A stretch of 64,000 nucleotides of DNA from Risungbinella massiliensis. Its GTDB lineage: Bacteria; Bacillota; Bacilli; Thermoactinomycetales; Thermoactinomycetaceae. Positions 1 to 9,646 of the stretch are shown here, in pieces. Where the stretch lies: contig NZ_LN812103.1 of the NCBI RefSeq assembly GCF_000942395.1, positions 1-64,000 of the forward strand, in the 5' to 3' direction. Below the pieces are notes generated by a model. That model was not told where the DNA came from. It ran no database searches and saw only the letters and a list, made by a program, of their open reading frames with translations. The position numbers and the translations under genes are program-made. Position 1 is the stretch's first letter. Each line of letters opens with the position of its first letter.

Positions 1-1311
<1,311 letters not shown>

Positions 1312-1401
1312 CTCACATGTCTTACTTTTCGATTTGCAACACACTTGGCCTTCTGTTCTAATTTTCAGGGTGTGACATATTTCATATGTCTTGACACTGA
1401 C

Positions 1402-1521
1402 TGTCTGGTGATAATGGCGGAGGGGTCCCACTCGTTCCCATCCCGAACACGATCGTTAAGCCCTCCAGCGCCGATGGTACTTGGACCGCAGGGTCCTGGG
1501 AGAGTAGGTCATTGCCAGGCA
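1402..1521 (+). rRNA. 5S ribosomal RNA
   Basis: About 120 nt, beginning near TGTCTGGTG and ending near GCCAGGCA, which pair as the terminal helix I. The interior carries the 5S signatures CCCATCCCGAACACG and GCGCCGATGGTA. It lies about 90 nt after the 23S gene in the normal 23S-5S order, and no tRNA separates them. Confidence 0.96.
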
Positions 1522-1524
1522 AAC

Positions 1525-1568
1525 CAAAAACCACTTAGTTGCTACTTCGGTAGCCTAAGTGGTTTTTT
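1525..1568 (+). terminator. Intrinsic terminator of the rRNA operon
   Basis: Stem AAAACCACTTAG / CTAAGTGGTTTT around a short second stem (GCTAC/GTAGC with a TTCG loop), followed by a T run. It starts four bases after the 5S rRNA. Confidence 0.93.
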
Positions 1569-1605
1569 GATTTAACATATACTATGATTCCAAAAGATGT
1601 TGGAT

Positions 1606-1653
1606 AATCAGAAGAGCACTGTCCCTGCATAAATGGACGGTGCTCTTCTGATT
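1606..1653. terminator. Second, symmetric terminator between convergent units
   Basis: A 19-bp inverted repeat (AATCAGAAGAGCAC... / ...GTGCTCTTCTGATT) with one G-T pair. It lies between the rRNA operon (+) and the amidase gene (-), so it could serve both directions. The T run is weak, so the call rests mainly on the stem and its position. Confidence 0.6.
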
Positions 1654-1704
1654 CCCATACCATCATCATTTTGTTTCTACTGAGGTAGGAGAATCTAAGG
1701 TTAA

Positions 1705-2529
1705 TCATGATCCAAAGAGGGATCGCCATGTAATGGGGCCTACAATTCCATCAACAGCTAATTTCTTTTGTTTTTGGAAAGCCTTTACTCGTGCTTCTGT
1801 TTTGGGACCAAATATTCCATCTACTACAAGGCCGCCTAATTGACGCTGAATTAGACGTACAGAGGAACCGATAGACCCTTTTTTAATAAGATATCCTGGA
1901 TACTTGGGAACCGATGGTTTTGGAGCGTTAGGAGGTACGGGATTAGGAGGAGAAGTTCTGTAAGGAACTCCAAAATACTCGCAAATACCTTGAGCTGTTT
2001 CTAACGCACATTCCGTTTGAAATGCTTTATCTAACATGCGTCTGGCTTCAATCAATCCTGGATCATCCATAAACCCAAATTCGATCAGAATGGCAGGCAT
2101 GCTGGTCTCGCGTAGTACATAAAAATCAGCGGTTTTGATACCACGATTTACTTGAGAGGTCCCTTTGGTGATATGACGATGAACTGTTTCTGCTAGTTTT
2201 TTTCCAGAGGAACTACCAGGATAATAGTAAGTTTCGATGCCTCGTCCTCCACCTGCGTTATAGTGGATAGAAACATAGATATTTGCTTTTCGGCTGTTCG
2301 CTAAATTTGTTCGATTAGCTAGTGGGGTATCTACATCAGTCGGAGCAACTAAAAGGGTGCGAAAACCTAATCGGCGTAATTCTTGATCCAATAAAGACGC
2401 CACCGCTCGATTGAACTCGTTCTCTTTAATGGATCGCCTTAATTCTGGAATGACAGGAGTTCGTTTTCCTGATGTCTCTTGCCCGTGACCATCGTCAATT
2501 GCAATTAAAAAGCGATTTGCCTCTGCCAT
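1705..2529 (-). CDS. N-acetylmuramoyl-L-alanine amidase with C-terminal peptidoglycan-binding domain
   Basis: The 274-aa product cleaves the amide bond between muramic acid and the stem peptide. Residues about 8-190 form an Amidase_3 fold with the zinc-site pattern His15 (DDGHG), Glu36 and the His of SIHYNAG, and the catalytic Glu in LIEFGF. A Pro-rich linker follows, then a PG_binding_1 domain (about 205-272) with two DGIFGP/DGIVGP-type turns. There is no signal peptide, as in the mother-cell amidase CwlC of B. subtilis, so a role in mother-cell lysis is likely but inferred. The start is supported by AAGGAGGTGAACAA before ATG. In B. subtilis rrnA is followed directly by csfB, so this gene is an insertion relative to that order. 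Confidence 0.9.
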   Translation of the reverse strand: MAEANRFLIAIDDGHGQETSGKRTPVIPELRRSIKENEFNRAVASLLDQELRRLGFRTLLVAPTDVDTPLANRTNLANSRKANIYVSIHYNAGGGRGIETYYYPGSSSGKKLAETVHRHITKGTSQVNRGIKTADFYVLRETSMPAILIEFGFMDDPGLIEARRMLDKAFQTECALETAQGICEYFGVPYRTSPPNPVPPNAPKPSVPKYPGYLIKKGSIGSSVRLIQRQLGGLVVDGIFGPKTEARVKAFQKQKKLAVDGIVGPITWRSLFGS

Positions 2530-2624
2530 TTGTTCACCTCCTTACATATTGCCGGGTCTTCATAGCATATGCTGAAAAGAGGGAATGGCTTGGTTTTCTA
2601 TCATTTAGAAGAAAAATATTAGGT

Positions 2625-2735
2625 TTATTGCTTATCTGTATATTGCGAGAAATAATAAAGTCTCAGGAAAATAAAGATAGGGAGGAAAACTCCAAACAAA
2701 AAGGGAATCATCCATTGTTCAGTCGTAGGGATCAT
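2625..2735 (-). CDS. Possible 36-aa single-pass membrane peptide
   Basis: ATG to TAA encodes 36 residues with one hydrophobic stretch (about residues 9-28, rich in F, L and I) and a polar C-terminus (YTDKQ). An AAAGG motif lies about 12 nt upstream, which is a long spacing. It would be read in the same direction as the amidase, 96 nt before it. I recognise no family. This is the only coding candidate in the 400-bp gap between the amidase and gin. The call is tentative because short hydrophobic frames also arise by chance in AT-rich DNA. Confidence 0.3.
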   Translation of the reverse strand: MIPTTEQWMIPFLFGVFLPIFIFLRLYYFSQYTDKQ

Positions 2736-2840
2736 TAGAATGTTTTTCCTTTCAAAGTAATGGAACAGACTTCCAGTGTTGGTTATTAAGTTAGATTACA
2801 GACCAGATTTGTTTTGGATATATTTACCTATTATTTGGAA

Positions 2841-2869
2841 GGTTATTCACAAAAATGATGGTGAACTTA
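2841..2869 (+). promoter_or_regulatory. Sigma-F-like promoter for gin
   Basis: GGTTA, 14 nt, then GGTGAACTTA, which matches 9 of 10 positions of the sigma-F -10 pattern GGNRANAHTW. B. subtilis csfB is transcribed in the forespore under sigma-F, so the location fits. The -35 match is 4 of 5. Confidence 0.4.
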
Positions 2870-2930
2870 GTATAAGTAAATACAAAAATGTAAATAGTGG
2901 GACTAATTAATTAGAAGGGTTGTGAGGCGA

Positions 2931-3149
2931 ATGTGTGTACATGTATTAACACCAACCTGTATAATTTGTGGTGGGGTAGAAGAAAAACATTTGCTTATTC
3001 GTGAAAAAGCGATTTGCTGTACATGTGAGCAGAGGTTAGTGACTGTAACACTGGACGATCCAGAGTACTTTTTCTTCTTACACCAAATTCCAAAACTATG
3101 GATAGATGATATGAGCAGTCCTCCAGATCTGCTTAACCATACAGATTAA
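2931..3149 (+). CDS. gin: Anti-sigma-G factor Gin (CsfB)
   Basis: A 72-aa zinc-binding protein that in B. subtilis inhibits sigma-G (and sigma-E) to prevent premature late sporulation gene expression. Two CxxC pairs are visible: CIIC near the N-terminus and CCTC about 20 residues later, followed by the DPEYFFFLH segment typical of the family. The gene follows the rRNA operon as csfB does in B. subtilis. I chose ATG 2931; GTG 2922 is an alternative nine bases upstream, but its GAAGGG motif would be only 2 nt away. xpaC and yaaN, which follow csfB in B. subtilis, are absent. Confidence 0.85.
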   Translation: MCVHVLTPTCIICGGVEEKHLLIREKAICCTCEQRLVTVTLDDPEYFFFLHQIPKLWIDDMSSPPDLLNHTD

Positions 3150-3158
3150 GTAATGAAC

Positions 3159-3185
3159 AAGAGGCTAATCATAGTCTCTTTTTTT
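3159..3185 (+). terminator. Terminator after gin
   Basis: Short stem AAGAGGCT / AGTCTCTT with one G-T pair and a 6-nt loop, followed by seven T. Confidence 0.75.
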
Positions 3186-3229
3186 ATCTCGCGTTATGGG
3201 CATAACCACAACTAGAAGGGAGAAAGTAA

Positions 3230-4645
3230 ATGCTCAAAGACAATCGTGTTCCAATCATAGAATCTTTGGAACAACATCAGCAAAGGAGCCAGAGTAATTT
3301 TCATGTGCCTGGTCACAAACAGGGAAATGCAGTTCCCAGCTTTAGTTGGCTTCAAGAAATTGCGAAGTATGACTTAACAGAAGTAGGGGAGCTTGATGAT
3401 TTACATCAGCCCGAAGGTGTGATTGCAGAAGCGCAATCATTAGCTTCTAAAGCATTTGGGGCACAAAAAACTTGGTTTTTGGTAGGAGGGACGACAGCGG
3501 GCATTTTGGCAGCAGTTTTGTCTGTTTGCAAGCCAGGGGAGAAAATCCTGATTGCTCGGAATTCTCATCAAGCTGTCTATCATGGATGTTACCTTGCTGG
3601 GGCAGAGGCGGTCTGTATGGAAACAAGATTCGACCCTATCACACAAAAAGAACTTCCTTATACTGCGGATCTAGTTGACCAATACTTACGTACTTATTCA
3701 GATATTCAAGCGGTCTTTCTCACTTCTCCAAATTATTATGGACGAATATTACCGATTTCAGAGATTGCCACAAGGTGTCATCAGGCAAATGTGCCATTGT
3801 TAGTTGATGAAGCACATGGTGCTCATTTTGCTTTTCACCCTTTTCTACCTGCAAGTGCGCTTTCTAGTGGAGCAGATCTGGTTGTTCAATCTACACATAA
3901 GATGTTACCTTCTTTTACGATGAGTTCGATGTTACATATACAAGGGAGTTTGCTAGATGAAGAAGCGATTTCCGAGGCGTTACGAATGGTGGAGTCTAGT
4001 AGTCCATCCTATCCCTTACTCGCTTCACTCGATCTGGCTAGACAGATCATGGAACAACAGGGAGAAAAATTATTGGATAAGAAAATGGGAGAGCTCAACG
4101 ATTTTCGTGTTTATTTAAGAAACCTGAAGTATATTACAGAATTACATAGTCCCAATCAAGATCCTTTTAAGATATATCTTTCCGCCAATAAATCTGTAAC
4201 GGGTTTTCATATAGCTGAGTGGCTAGAGAAAAAAGGAATCTATACAGAGTTGGCAGATGCATTTGGAGTATTAGCTGTTGCATCAATTGGAAGTAAAAAA
4301 GCAGACTTTCTCCTTTTACAACAAGCATTGGATGAGCTAGATCAGGAGATTTCGACTTGGGCAGCAGAAGAAATACCACGATTCCCAGATAGCAGAATTT
4401 CTTCTCACTCCATTTCATATGAATCAATACGAAAAAAAGAAGTTGTTTGGCTTCCTATAACAGACGTAGTAGGCAAATTTGCAGCCAAATCGATCATTCC
4501 GTATCCCCCAGGAGTTCCGACAATATTGCCTGGGGAAGTATATACAGAATCCAAATTAGCTTGGCTTCAAAAATTAGTACAGGCAGGAGCCAAAATTCGT
4601 GGTATTCGACTTTCTTCCTCCCTTTTCGTTTCCGTGTTACAATGA
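3230..4645 (+). CDS. yaaO: Orn/Lys/Arg decarboxylase family PLP enzyme (YaaO-like)
   Basis: The 471-aa product belongs to the fold-type I PLP decarboxylases acting on basic amino acids. Visible features are the N-terminal FHVPGHKQGN motif, the LVDEAHGAHF segment that holds the PLP-binding aspartate, and the Schiff-base lysine in STHKMLPS. A C-terminal decarboxylase subdomain includes IPYPPGVPTILPGE. The substrate cannot be told from sequence. SD AGAAGGGAG lies before ATG. It is followed by tmk as in B. subtilis; the tmk start lies 25 nt after its stop. Confidence 0.88.
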   Translation: MLKDNRVPIIESLEQHQQRSQSNFHVPGHKQGNAVPSFSWLQEIAKYDLTEVGELDDLHQPEGVIAEAQSLASKAFGAQKTWFLVGGTTAGILAAVLSVCKPGEKILIARNSHQAVYHGCYLAGAEAVCMETRFDPITQKELPYTADLVDQYLRTYSDIQAVFLTSPNYYGRILPISEIATRCHQANVPLLVDEAHGAHFAFHPFLPASALSSGADLVVQSTHKMLPSFTMSSMLHIQGSLLDEEAISEALRMVESSSPSYPLLASLDLARQIMEQQGEKLLDKKMGELNDFRVYLRNLKYITELHSPNQDPFKIYLSANKSVTGFHIAEWLEKKGIYTELADAFGVLAVASIGSKKADFLLLQQALDELDQEISTWAAEEIPRFPDSRISSHSISYESIRKKEVVWLPITDVVGKFAAKSIIPYPPGVPTILPGEVYTESKLAWLQKLVQAGAKIRGIRLSSSLFVSVLQ

Positions 4646-4670
4646 AATGAACATTTGGAGGGAGAATGAA

Positions 4671-5324
4671 GTGAACGGCTTATTTATTACGTTAGAAGGT
4701 CCTGAAGGGGCTGGAAAAACGACTCAAATCCGATATTTAGAACATTATTTACAAGACAAAAATATTTCTTATATATCACTCAGAGACCCTGGGGGAACGA
4801 GAATTGGACAACAAGTCAGAGAGTTATTGCTCCATCCTGATTTAACGGAGATGGGGACGATAACAGAACTTCTGTTGTATTCCGCATCTCGTGCGCAACT
4901 GGTAACAGAAAAAATCAGACCTGCTCTAGAAAGCGGGAAAGTAGTGATCTGTGATCGGTATATTGATTCAACGATGGTATATCAAGGCTTTGCAGGCTCC
5001 ATTCCTGCTAACATTGTTGAGAGTATCAATCAAGTTGCGATTCAATATATTCTTCCAATCCGTACCTATGTACTAGACTTACCATGGGAAATCGGAGAAC
5101 AACGTATTCAAGAGAGAGGTTCAGCAAAAGATCGAATAGAACAAAAAAGCAGAGAGTACCATCAACGAGTACGTGAGGGATATCAGCAGCTTGCAGAAAG
5201 CCAACAAGATCGAATTCGTCTATTGGATGGAACGTTACCTAAAGCAGATCTGTTTTCGGTGATTCGTTCAGATCTAGAGCATTTGATAAGAAAGCACCCA
5301 TTTAATGGAGAAATGGACGGTTGA
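4671..5324 (+). CDS. tmk: Thymidylate kinase
   Basis: A 217-aa kinase that phosphorylates dTMP to dTDP. The P-loop EGPEGAGKTT is at residues about 9-18, the DRY motif in CDRYIDSTMVYQG, and a LID-like segment in the Ser/Arg-rich IQERGSAKDRIEQ region. GTG 4671 is preferred: GGAGGG is 8 nt upstream and the length equals that of B. subtilis Tmk. An upstream in-frame ATG would overlap yaaO and add residues not seen in the family. yaaQ and yaaR, which separate tmk from holB in B. subtilis, are missing here. Confidence 0.95.
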   Translation: MNGLFITLEGPEGAGKTTQIRYLEHYLQDKNISYISLRDPGGTRIGQQVRELLLHPDLTEMGTITELLLYSASRAQLVTEKIRPALESGKVVICDRYIDSTMVYQGFAGSIPANIVESINQVAIQYILPIRTYVLDLPWEIGEQRIQERGSAKDRIEQKSREYHQRVREGYQQLAESQQDRIRLLDGTLPKADLFSVIRSDLEHLIRKHPFNGEMDG

Positions 5325-5336
5325 AAAAGAAAAGAT

Positions 5337-5411
5337 GATTTTTCTGTTTGGTGGAAAAATCTTACACTGTGGGTCTTGATTCAGAACACTTTCCTTGATT
5401 TGAACCAAGAC
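5337..5411 (+). other. Two hairpins in the tmk-holB gap
   Basis: The 200-bp gap where yaaQ-yaaR would be expected has no coding frame. It holds a perfect 8-bp hairpin (GATTTTTC / GAAAAATC, 5337-5361) and a longer one (GTCTTGATTC / GAACCAAGAC, 5373-5411) followed by GCTTTTTAAG and, after GATCAAA, a T run. They may attenuate or end transcription from tmk. I see no match to a known riboswitch. Confidence 0.4.
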
Positions 5412-5524
5412 GCTTTTTAAGATCAAATTTTTTTCCGTTCTCTCTATTTTGTGTTAGGGAGTTTTATTAGAAGGGGAACCGTTTCGAATAGGGAACTAGT
5501 AATGAATGGAAAAGGGGGAGCATT

Positions 5525-6493
5525 TTGACTTGGGCTAATACTGATGCACCAGAAAGTGTAAAGAATTTCTTGCGCAATGCGATTCGTGCAGACCGAGTTG
5601 CACATGCTTACCTCTTTACTGGTGCGCAGGAAGCAAAACGCAATATTGCGATTCAGTTTTCTAAGGTGCTAAATTGTGATCAGCAGACCGAAGATTCTTG
5701 TGATCATTGTACTGCTTGTCGCACAATAGAAACTGGCAATAGTCCAGAGATAATAGAGGTCTATCCAGATGGTGCCTCTATTAAAATTGATCAAGTTCGA
5801 GCTGTGCAAAAGCAATTTTCTTTTACTCCTAGACCAGGAACGAGACGTTTTTTGATCCTACATCAAGCAGATTTATTGACACTCTCTGCTGCCAATAGTC
5901 TTTTGAAATTCTTGGAAGAGCCAGTCTCGCCTCTAGTTGCAATTCTGTTTACCCAAACGGAGCAGTCGGTTCTCGAGACGATTCGTTCTCGGTGTCAGAT
6001 TGTTCGATTTCCAGAGGCCAACTTAGAGAGTAAAATCAGCAAGTTTCGTCAGATGGAACTTCCGGACTGGCAAGCTCAGATCTATAGCAATTTGCCATTC
6101 GATACCCATATAATGGAATTGGAAGCATTTGCCCAATTAATTGAGCAGATGATAAAATGGAATCAAGAGATACTCGTCGGCAAGACAGAGGCTCTTCTTT
6201 TTATATATCAGGAACCCTTTTCGACACTCATTCAAGAAGGACAAGCTGCTGTTCTGCTGGATTTGTTGATGATGTGGCAACGAGAGTTGTTACGAACAGC
6301 AAATCAGACAGTTCAAGATAGGGCATTGTTTCTACCTTGGCGAGACAACTTGGAAAGGCAGGCCTACCTAAAAGATCTACCAAGTCTGCTTTCTTTGATG
6401 GAAAAGGTGATGAAAGCGCGTCGAGATTTAGGGAAACCCATGCAGGATCAGGCGATCTTGGAAAAGATGGTCTTGGCGATGCAGGAGGGATGA
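5525..6493 (+). CDS. holB: DNA polymerase III delta-prime subunit
   Basis: A 322-aa clamp-loader subunit of the AAA+ fold. The zinc module with C-(x9)-CDHCTAC is clear (residues about 49-67), followed by the sensor regions LKFLEEPVSPLVAILFT and RSRCQIVRF. The Walker A loop is degenerate (GAQEAKRN), lacking GK[ST], so ATP binding at this subunit is doubtful; delta-prime is catalytically silent in several bacteria. The start is TTG 5525 with SD GGGGGAG. The stop overlaps the ricT start (ATGA), indicating translational coupling. Confidence 0.92.
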   Translation: MTWANTDAPESVKNFLRNAIRADRVAHAYLFTGAQEAKRNIAIQFSKVLNCDQQTEDSCDHCTACRTIETGNSPEIIEVYPDGASIKIDQVRAVQKQFSFTPRPGTRRFLILHQADLLTLSAANSLLKFLEEPVSPLVAILFTQTEQSVLETIRSRCQIVRFPEANLESKISKFRQMELPDWQAQIYSNLPFDTHIMELEAFAQLIEQMIKWNQEILVGKTEALLFIYQEPFSTLIQEGQAAVLLDLLMMWQRELLRTANQTVQDRALFLPWRDNLERQAYLKDLPSLLSLMEKVMKARRDLGKPMQDQAILEKMVLAMQEG

Positions 6494-7302
6494 ACACATT
6501 GCTAAAAGTAATTGGAGTCCGCTTTCGACAAGCGGGTAAAATATATTATTTTGATCCAAGTGATGTCCCGATTCAACAGGGACAAGCTGTGATCGTAGAA
6601 ACGGTCCGTGGAATAGAGTATGGAGAAGTAGTGTTCGGTATTCGATATGTGGCAGAGGATGAAGTGGTACTACCTTTACGTAAGGTAATTCGCACAGCGA
6701 CTTTAGAGGATATCCAGCAAATGGACGAGAATCAGGATGCAGCAGAGGAAGCTCTGAACCTTTGCCAGCAAAAGGTGTATCAACACAGTCTAGAAATGAA
6801 GTTAGTGGATGCTGAGTATACATTTGATCGCAATAAAATTATTTTTTACTTTACGGCGGAAGGACGAGTAGACTTCCGTGACTTAGTGAGAGATCTAGCA
6901 ACTGTATTTAGAACCCGTATTGAATTGAGACAGATTGGAGTTCGAGACGAAGCGAAGATGTTAGGAGGAATCGGACCCTGTGGGCGTGTTTTATGCTGTT
7001 CCTCTTTTTTAGGTGATTTCGAACCAGTCTCGATCAAAATGGCAAAAGATCAGAATCTCTCGCTAAATCCTGCCAAAATATCTGGGTTGTGTGGACGGTT
7101 AATGTGTTGCCTGAAGTTTGAAAATGACCATTATGAGGAATCGAAAATGGCGTTGCCAGACATCGGTGAAAAAATAACAACCCCTTATGGAGAAGGGGAA
7201 GTAAAAATGTTAGATCTTTTGGAACGAAAAGTACAAGTTCAGTTAGAAGAAAGCGGAAACGTGGTGGAACATTCGTTAGATGAAGTTGCTTCTGAAGTTT
7301 AA
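6490..7302 (+). CDS. ricT: RicT (YaaT), PSP1-domain protein
   Basis: The 270-aa protein forms the RicA-RicF-RicT complex, which carries iron-sulfur clusters and acts with RNase Y in mRNA maturation and on the sporulation phosphorelay. The PSP1 domain contains the cysteine-rich core GPCGRVLCC...LCGRLMCCLKFE (residues about 156-206). The ATG at 6490 overlaps the holB stop and has AGGAGG directly upstream. Longer readings into holB are artefacts. Confidence 0.93.
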   Translation: MNTLLKVIGVRFRQAGKIYYFDPSDVPIQQGQAVIVETVRGIEYGEVVFGIRYVAEDEVVLPLRKVIRTATLEDIQQMDENQDAAEEALNLCQQKVYQHSLEMKLVDAEYTFDRNKIIFYFTAEGRVDFRDLVRDLATVFRTRIELRQIGVRDEAKMLGGIGPCGRVLCCSSFLGDFEPVSIKMAKDQNLSLNPAKISGLCGRLMCCLKFENDHYEESKMALPDIGEKITTPYGEGEVKMLDLLERKVQVQLEESGNVVEHSLDEVASEV

Positions 7303-7442
7303 TGAGAACGACTGTGTATACCAAACAAAAGGCTCTTTTTAAAATGGCGTATCTATTAAGTAATTACATGAAGGAGTTTTCGTTCTCTCTTTTTTAGCAG
7401 GTAACTGGATCAAACAAGCGGATCGATTAATGAGGTGGAGGC

Positions 7443-7811
7443 TTGGACAAACAGGCGGTATTTCAGTTAGTTGCCCAAGTGGAAGAACAAATTGGGGAGC
7501 TTTACAAAGAGCTGGGTGGACTAAAAGAGCAGATTGTACAATTGATGGAAGAGAATACAAGACTCGAGATGGAGAACCAGCGTCTTAGAGAATTGCAAAC
7601 AAATGAGAGAGACCGTAAGGATGTAGGGAAGAAAGAAACCTCTGAAACAGTGGTAGGCGAAGAGGATCAAAATGCACTCAATCATCTAGCCAACCTGTAT
7701 ACAGAAGGTTTCCATATTTGCAATCTACACTATGGTAGACTGAGGACAGATGGGGATTGTTTATTTTGTTTAGCATTTTTGAATAAGAGTGAGGAAGAGG
7801 ATGCACGTTAA
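7443..7811 (+). CDS. yabA: Replication initiation control protein YabA
   Basis: A 122-aa negative regulator of replication initiation that binds DnaA and DnaN. The N-terminal half is a leucine-zipper coiled coil (residues about 5-60). The C-terminus carries the zinc site with CNLHYG and CLFC. TTG 7443 is preceded by GAGGTGGAG. It lies in the usual ricT-yabA order; yabB (trmN6-like) is missing between it and yazA. Its presence matters for the DnaA-box cluster at 12.7 kb. Confidence 0.93.
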   Translation: MDKQAVFQLVAQVEEQIGELYKELGGLKEQIVQLMEENTRLEMENQRLRELQTNERDRKDVGKKETSETVVGEEDQNALNHLANLYTEGFHICNLHYGRLRTDGDCLFCLAFLNKSEEEDAR

Positions 7812-7849
7812 TGTGGTATCCTCTTCTTTCCTTCAATAGGAGCTAGAAA

Positions 7850-8134
7850 TTGGAACGACCTTACTATGTTTACATATTAAAGTGTTCAGATGACACCTTT
7901 TACATAGGGATCACGAATTGCCTATCTAAAAGGCTGGCAGCTCACAATCGTGGGGTTGCATCCAAATATACGAGAACGCGTCTACCAGTTCGCTACTGTT
8001 ATTATGAACAAGTTCCAAATCGATCAAGTGCATTGAAGCGAGAGATTCAAATGAAGAAGCTCTCCAGAAAACAAAAAGAGAGTTTGGTAGCTCAAAGAGG
8101 GGATCAAATCGATGTGGATCCAAAAAAGCTTTAA
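7850..8134 (+). CDS. yazA: GIY-YIG nuclease-domain protein (YazA)
   Basis: A 94-aa single-domain GIY-YIG protein of the UPF0213/YhbQ type. YYVYILKCSDDTFYIGIT gives the YVY...YIG core, with the conserved Arg and Tyr in KYTRTRLPVRYCYYE and the late Glu of ALKREIQMK. The cellular role of the family is poorly defined. TTG 7850 has AGGAG about 9 nt upstream. Its end overlaps rsmI by 23 nt. Confidence 0.88.
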   Translation: MERPYYVYILKCSDDTFYIGITNCLSKRLAAHNRGVASKYTRTRLPVRYCYYEQVPNRSSALKREIQMKKLSRKQKESLVAQRGDQIDVDPKKL

Positions 8135-8981
8135 TCAAGAAAAAGGAATCCTCTATGTAGTGGGAACACCTATTGGCAATTTAGGAGATGTAAGTGAAAG
8201 AGTACAAGAAATATTGACAGAAGTGGATGTAATCGCTGCAGAAGATACAAGGCATACTCGAAAACTACTCAATCATCTTGGTATATCGACCCCAACGGTC
8301 TCCTATCACGAACACAATGAAAAGCAAAGAGGAACAGCATTGGTAGAGCGATTGCTTGCTGGGGAAAACATAGCTCTAGTAAGTGATGCTGGCTTACCAG
8401 CAATCTCTGATCCGGGGCATATCGTCGTTCAGATGGCGACAGATTGTGAAATCCCGGTAGTGCCTATTCCAGGGGCTAATGCAGCGCTATCTGCTTTAAC
8501 TTGCTCGGGACTGTCTACCCATCCGTTTCTGTTCCTTGGTTTTCTTCCTAGAGAGAGAAAAGAACGACGTAAGGTTTTGGAGAATTGGAAGTATTTTTCA
8601 GAGACTGTTATTTTTTACGAGTCTCCCCACCGCTTAGAAAAAGTGTTGGCTGATCTATTGGAGATATGGGGAAATCGCAAAGTGGCAATTGCACGTGAGC
8701 TGACCAAGAAACATGAAGAGTGGATTCGAGGAGAGCTTGTGGATGCTTTGGATTATTTGAAAGAACATGGAACGCGGGGAGAGTATACGTTCATTGTCGA
8801 GGGATCCAGTATTGGACCAGATACACTTGAGAATAGATGGTGGCAAGAGTTAAGTCCTATTGAGCATGTGGAGGAATACATCCAAAGAGGACTGTCTAAA
8901 AAAGAAGCGATTTTGCAGGCCTCCAAAGAACGTGATGTTCCTAAGCGGGAAATTTATCAGATCTATCATGGACAAGAGTAA
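8112..8981 (+). CDS. rsmI: 16S rRNA (cytidine1402-2'-O)-methyltransferase
   Basis: The 289-aa product is a class III SAM-dependent methylase with GTPIGNLGD, AAEDTRHT and the SDAGLPAISDPG loop. It 2'-O-methylates C1402 in the decoding centre. ATG 8112 lies inside the yazA end, with GAGGGG 9 nt upstream. It is the last gene of the tmk-to-rsmI run and is followed at once by a terminator. Confidence 0.95.
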   Translation: MWIQKSFNQEKGILYVVGTPIGNLGDVSERVQEILTEVDVIAAEDTRHTRKLLNHLGISTPTVSYHEHNEKQRGTALVERLLAGENIALVSDAGLPAISDPGHIVVQMATDCEIPVVPIPGANAALSALTCSGLSTHPFLFLGFLPRERKERRKVLENWKYFSETVIFYESPHRLEKVLADLLEIWGNRKVAIARELTKKHEEWIRGELVDALDYLKEHGTRGEYTFIVEGSSIGPDTLENRWWQELSPIEHVEEYIQRGLSKKEAILQASKERDVPKREIYQIYHGQE

Positions 8982-8983
8982 GC

Positions 8984-9028
8984 AAAAAACCGAGCTCTCC
9001 TCTAGAAAAGGGAGTAGCTCGGTTTTTA
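8984..9028. terminator. Terminator between rsmI and abrB
   Basis: Stem AAAAACCGAGCT / AGCTCGGTTTTT separates rsmI (+) from abrB (-). It has A and T runs on both sides, so it can act in both directions. Confidence 0.88.
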
Positions 9029-9103
9029 TTATGTGTATTTAGCAGTACAAACAGCAGGAAAATTTCTTGCTATTTGTTATGATATGGTATAGGAGAGAAA
9101 CTT

Positions 9104-9373
9104 TTACTCTACTGTGACTTTATCTTGAAGTAGCTCGTACATTTCTTCAATGCATTTTCTGCTTACTACTTTGTTTTTGTAACGTACGGTTTCGTCGACT
9201 TCACCGGTGAAGATGCAAGCTGGCTCATATTTTTTTAATACGATGCGCTCGCCATCGACATAAATCTCCAAAGCGTCTTTTTCGCCAATCCCCAAAGTTC
9301 GACGTAATTCGATAGGAATTACTACACGACCCAGCTCGTCCACTTTCCGTACAATACCCGTAGATTTTAGCAT
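9104..9373 (-). CDS. abrB: Transition-state regulator AbrB
   Basis: An 89-aa DNA-binding regulator of stationary-phase genes. The N-terminal swapped-hairpin (SpoVT-AbrB) domain reads STGIVRKVDELGRVVIPIEL and is nearly identical to B. subtilis. The C-terminal half is a distinct multimerisation segment. ATG 9373 is chosen: GAGGGG lies 8 nt upstream and the product starts MLKSTGIV as in the family; a longer upstream frame has no support. In B. subtilis abrB is next to metS, but here 13 kb separates them. Confidence 0.94.
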   Translation of the reverse strand: MLKSTGIVRKVDELGRVVIPIELRRTLGIGEKDALEIYVDGERIVLKKYEPACIFTGEVDETVRYKNKVVSRKCIEEMYELLQDKVTVE

Positions 9374-9452
9374 TTGTAAAGCCCCTCTCGGTTTTTGGTC
9401 TTTGGTATTTGAAGCACTATCTCTTTTTGGTATGTTTCGATTTGCCGTCAAA

Positions 9453-9460
9453 TTTCGACA
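9453..9460 (-). promoter_or_regulatory. Spo0A box upstream of abrB
   Basis: TTTCGACA on the + strand is TGTCGAAA on the abrB strand, a perfect 0A-box core about 80 nt before the abrB start. Spo0A~P represses abrB in B. subtilis, so the site fits. A weaker TTTCGATTTG lies nearby. I could not place the -10 with confidence. Confidence 0.5.
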
Positions 9461-9646
9461 TCTGTAGCGTCAAAAACATCATACCAACGATTCCCAACTG
9501 AGTCAATATTACTTTCCTATCTTTATAGAAATTTTCTTGAAGAAGTTAACAATGTAGAAAATTTCCTTTTTAGGATGTAAGAAGAAGAATTAAAAAAAAG
9601 CCTAATCCCTTGAAAACACTAGCTTTTTTCATTAGGAGGACATGTT

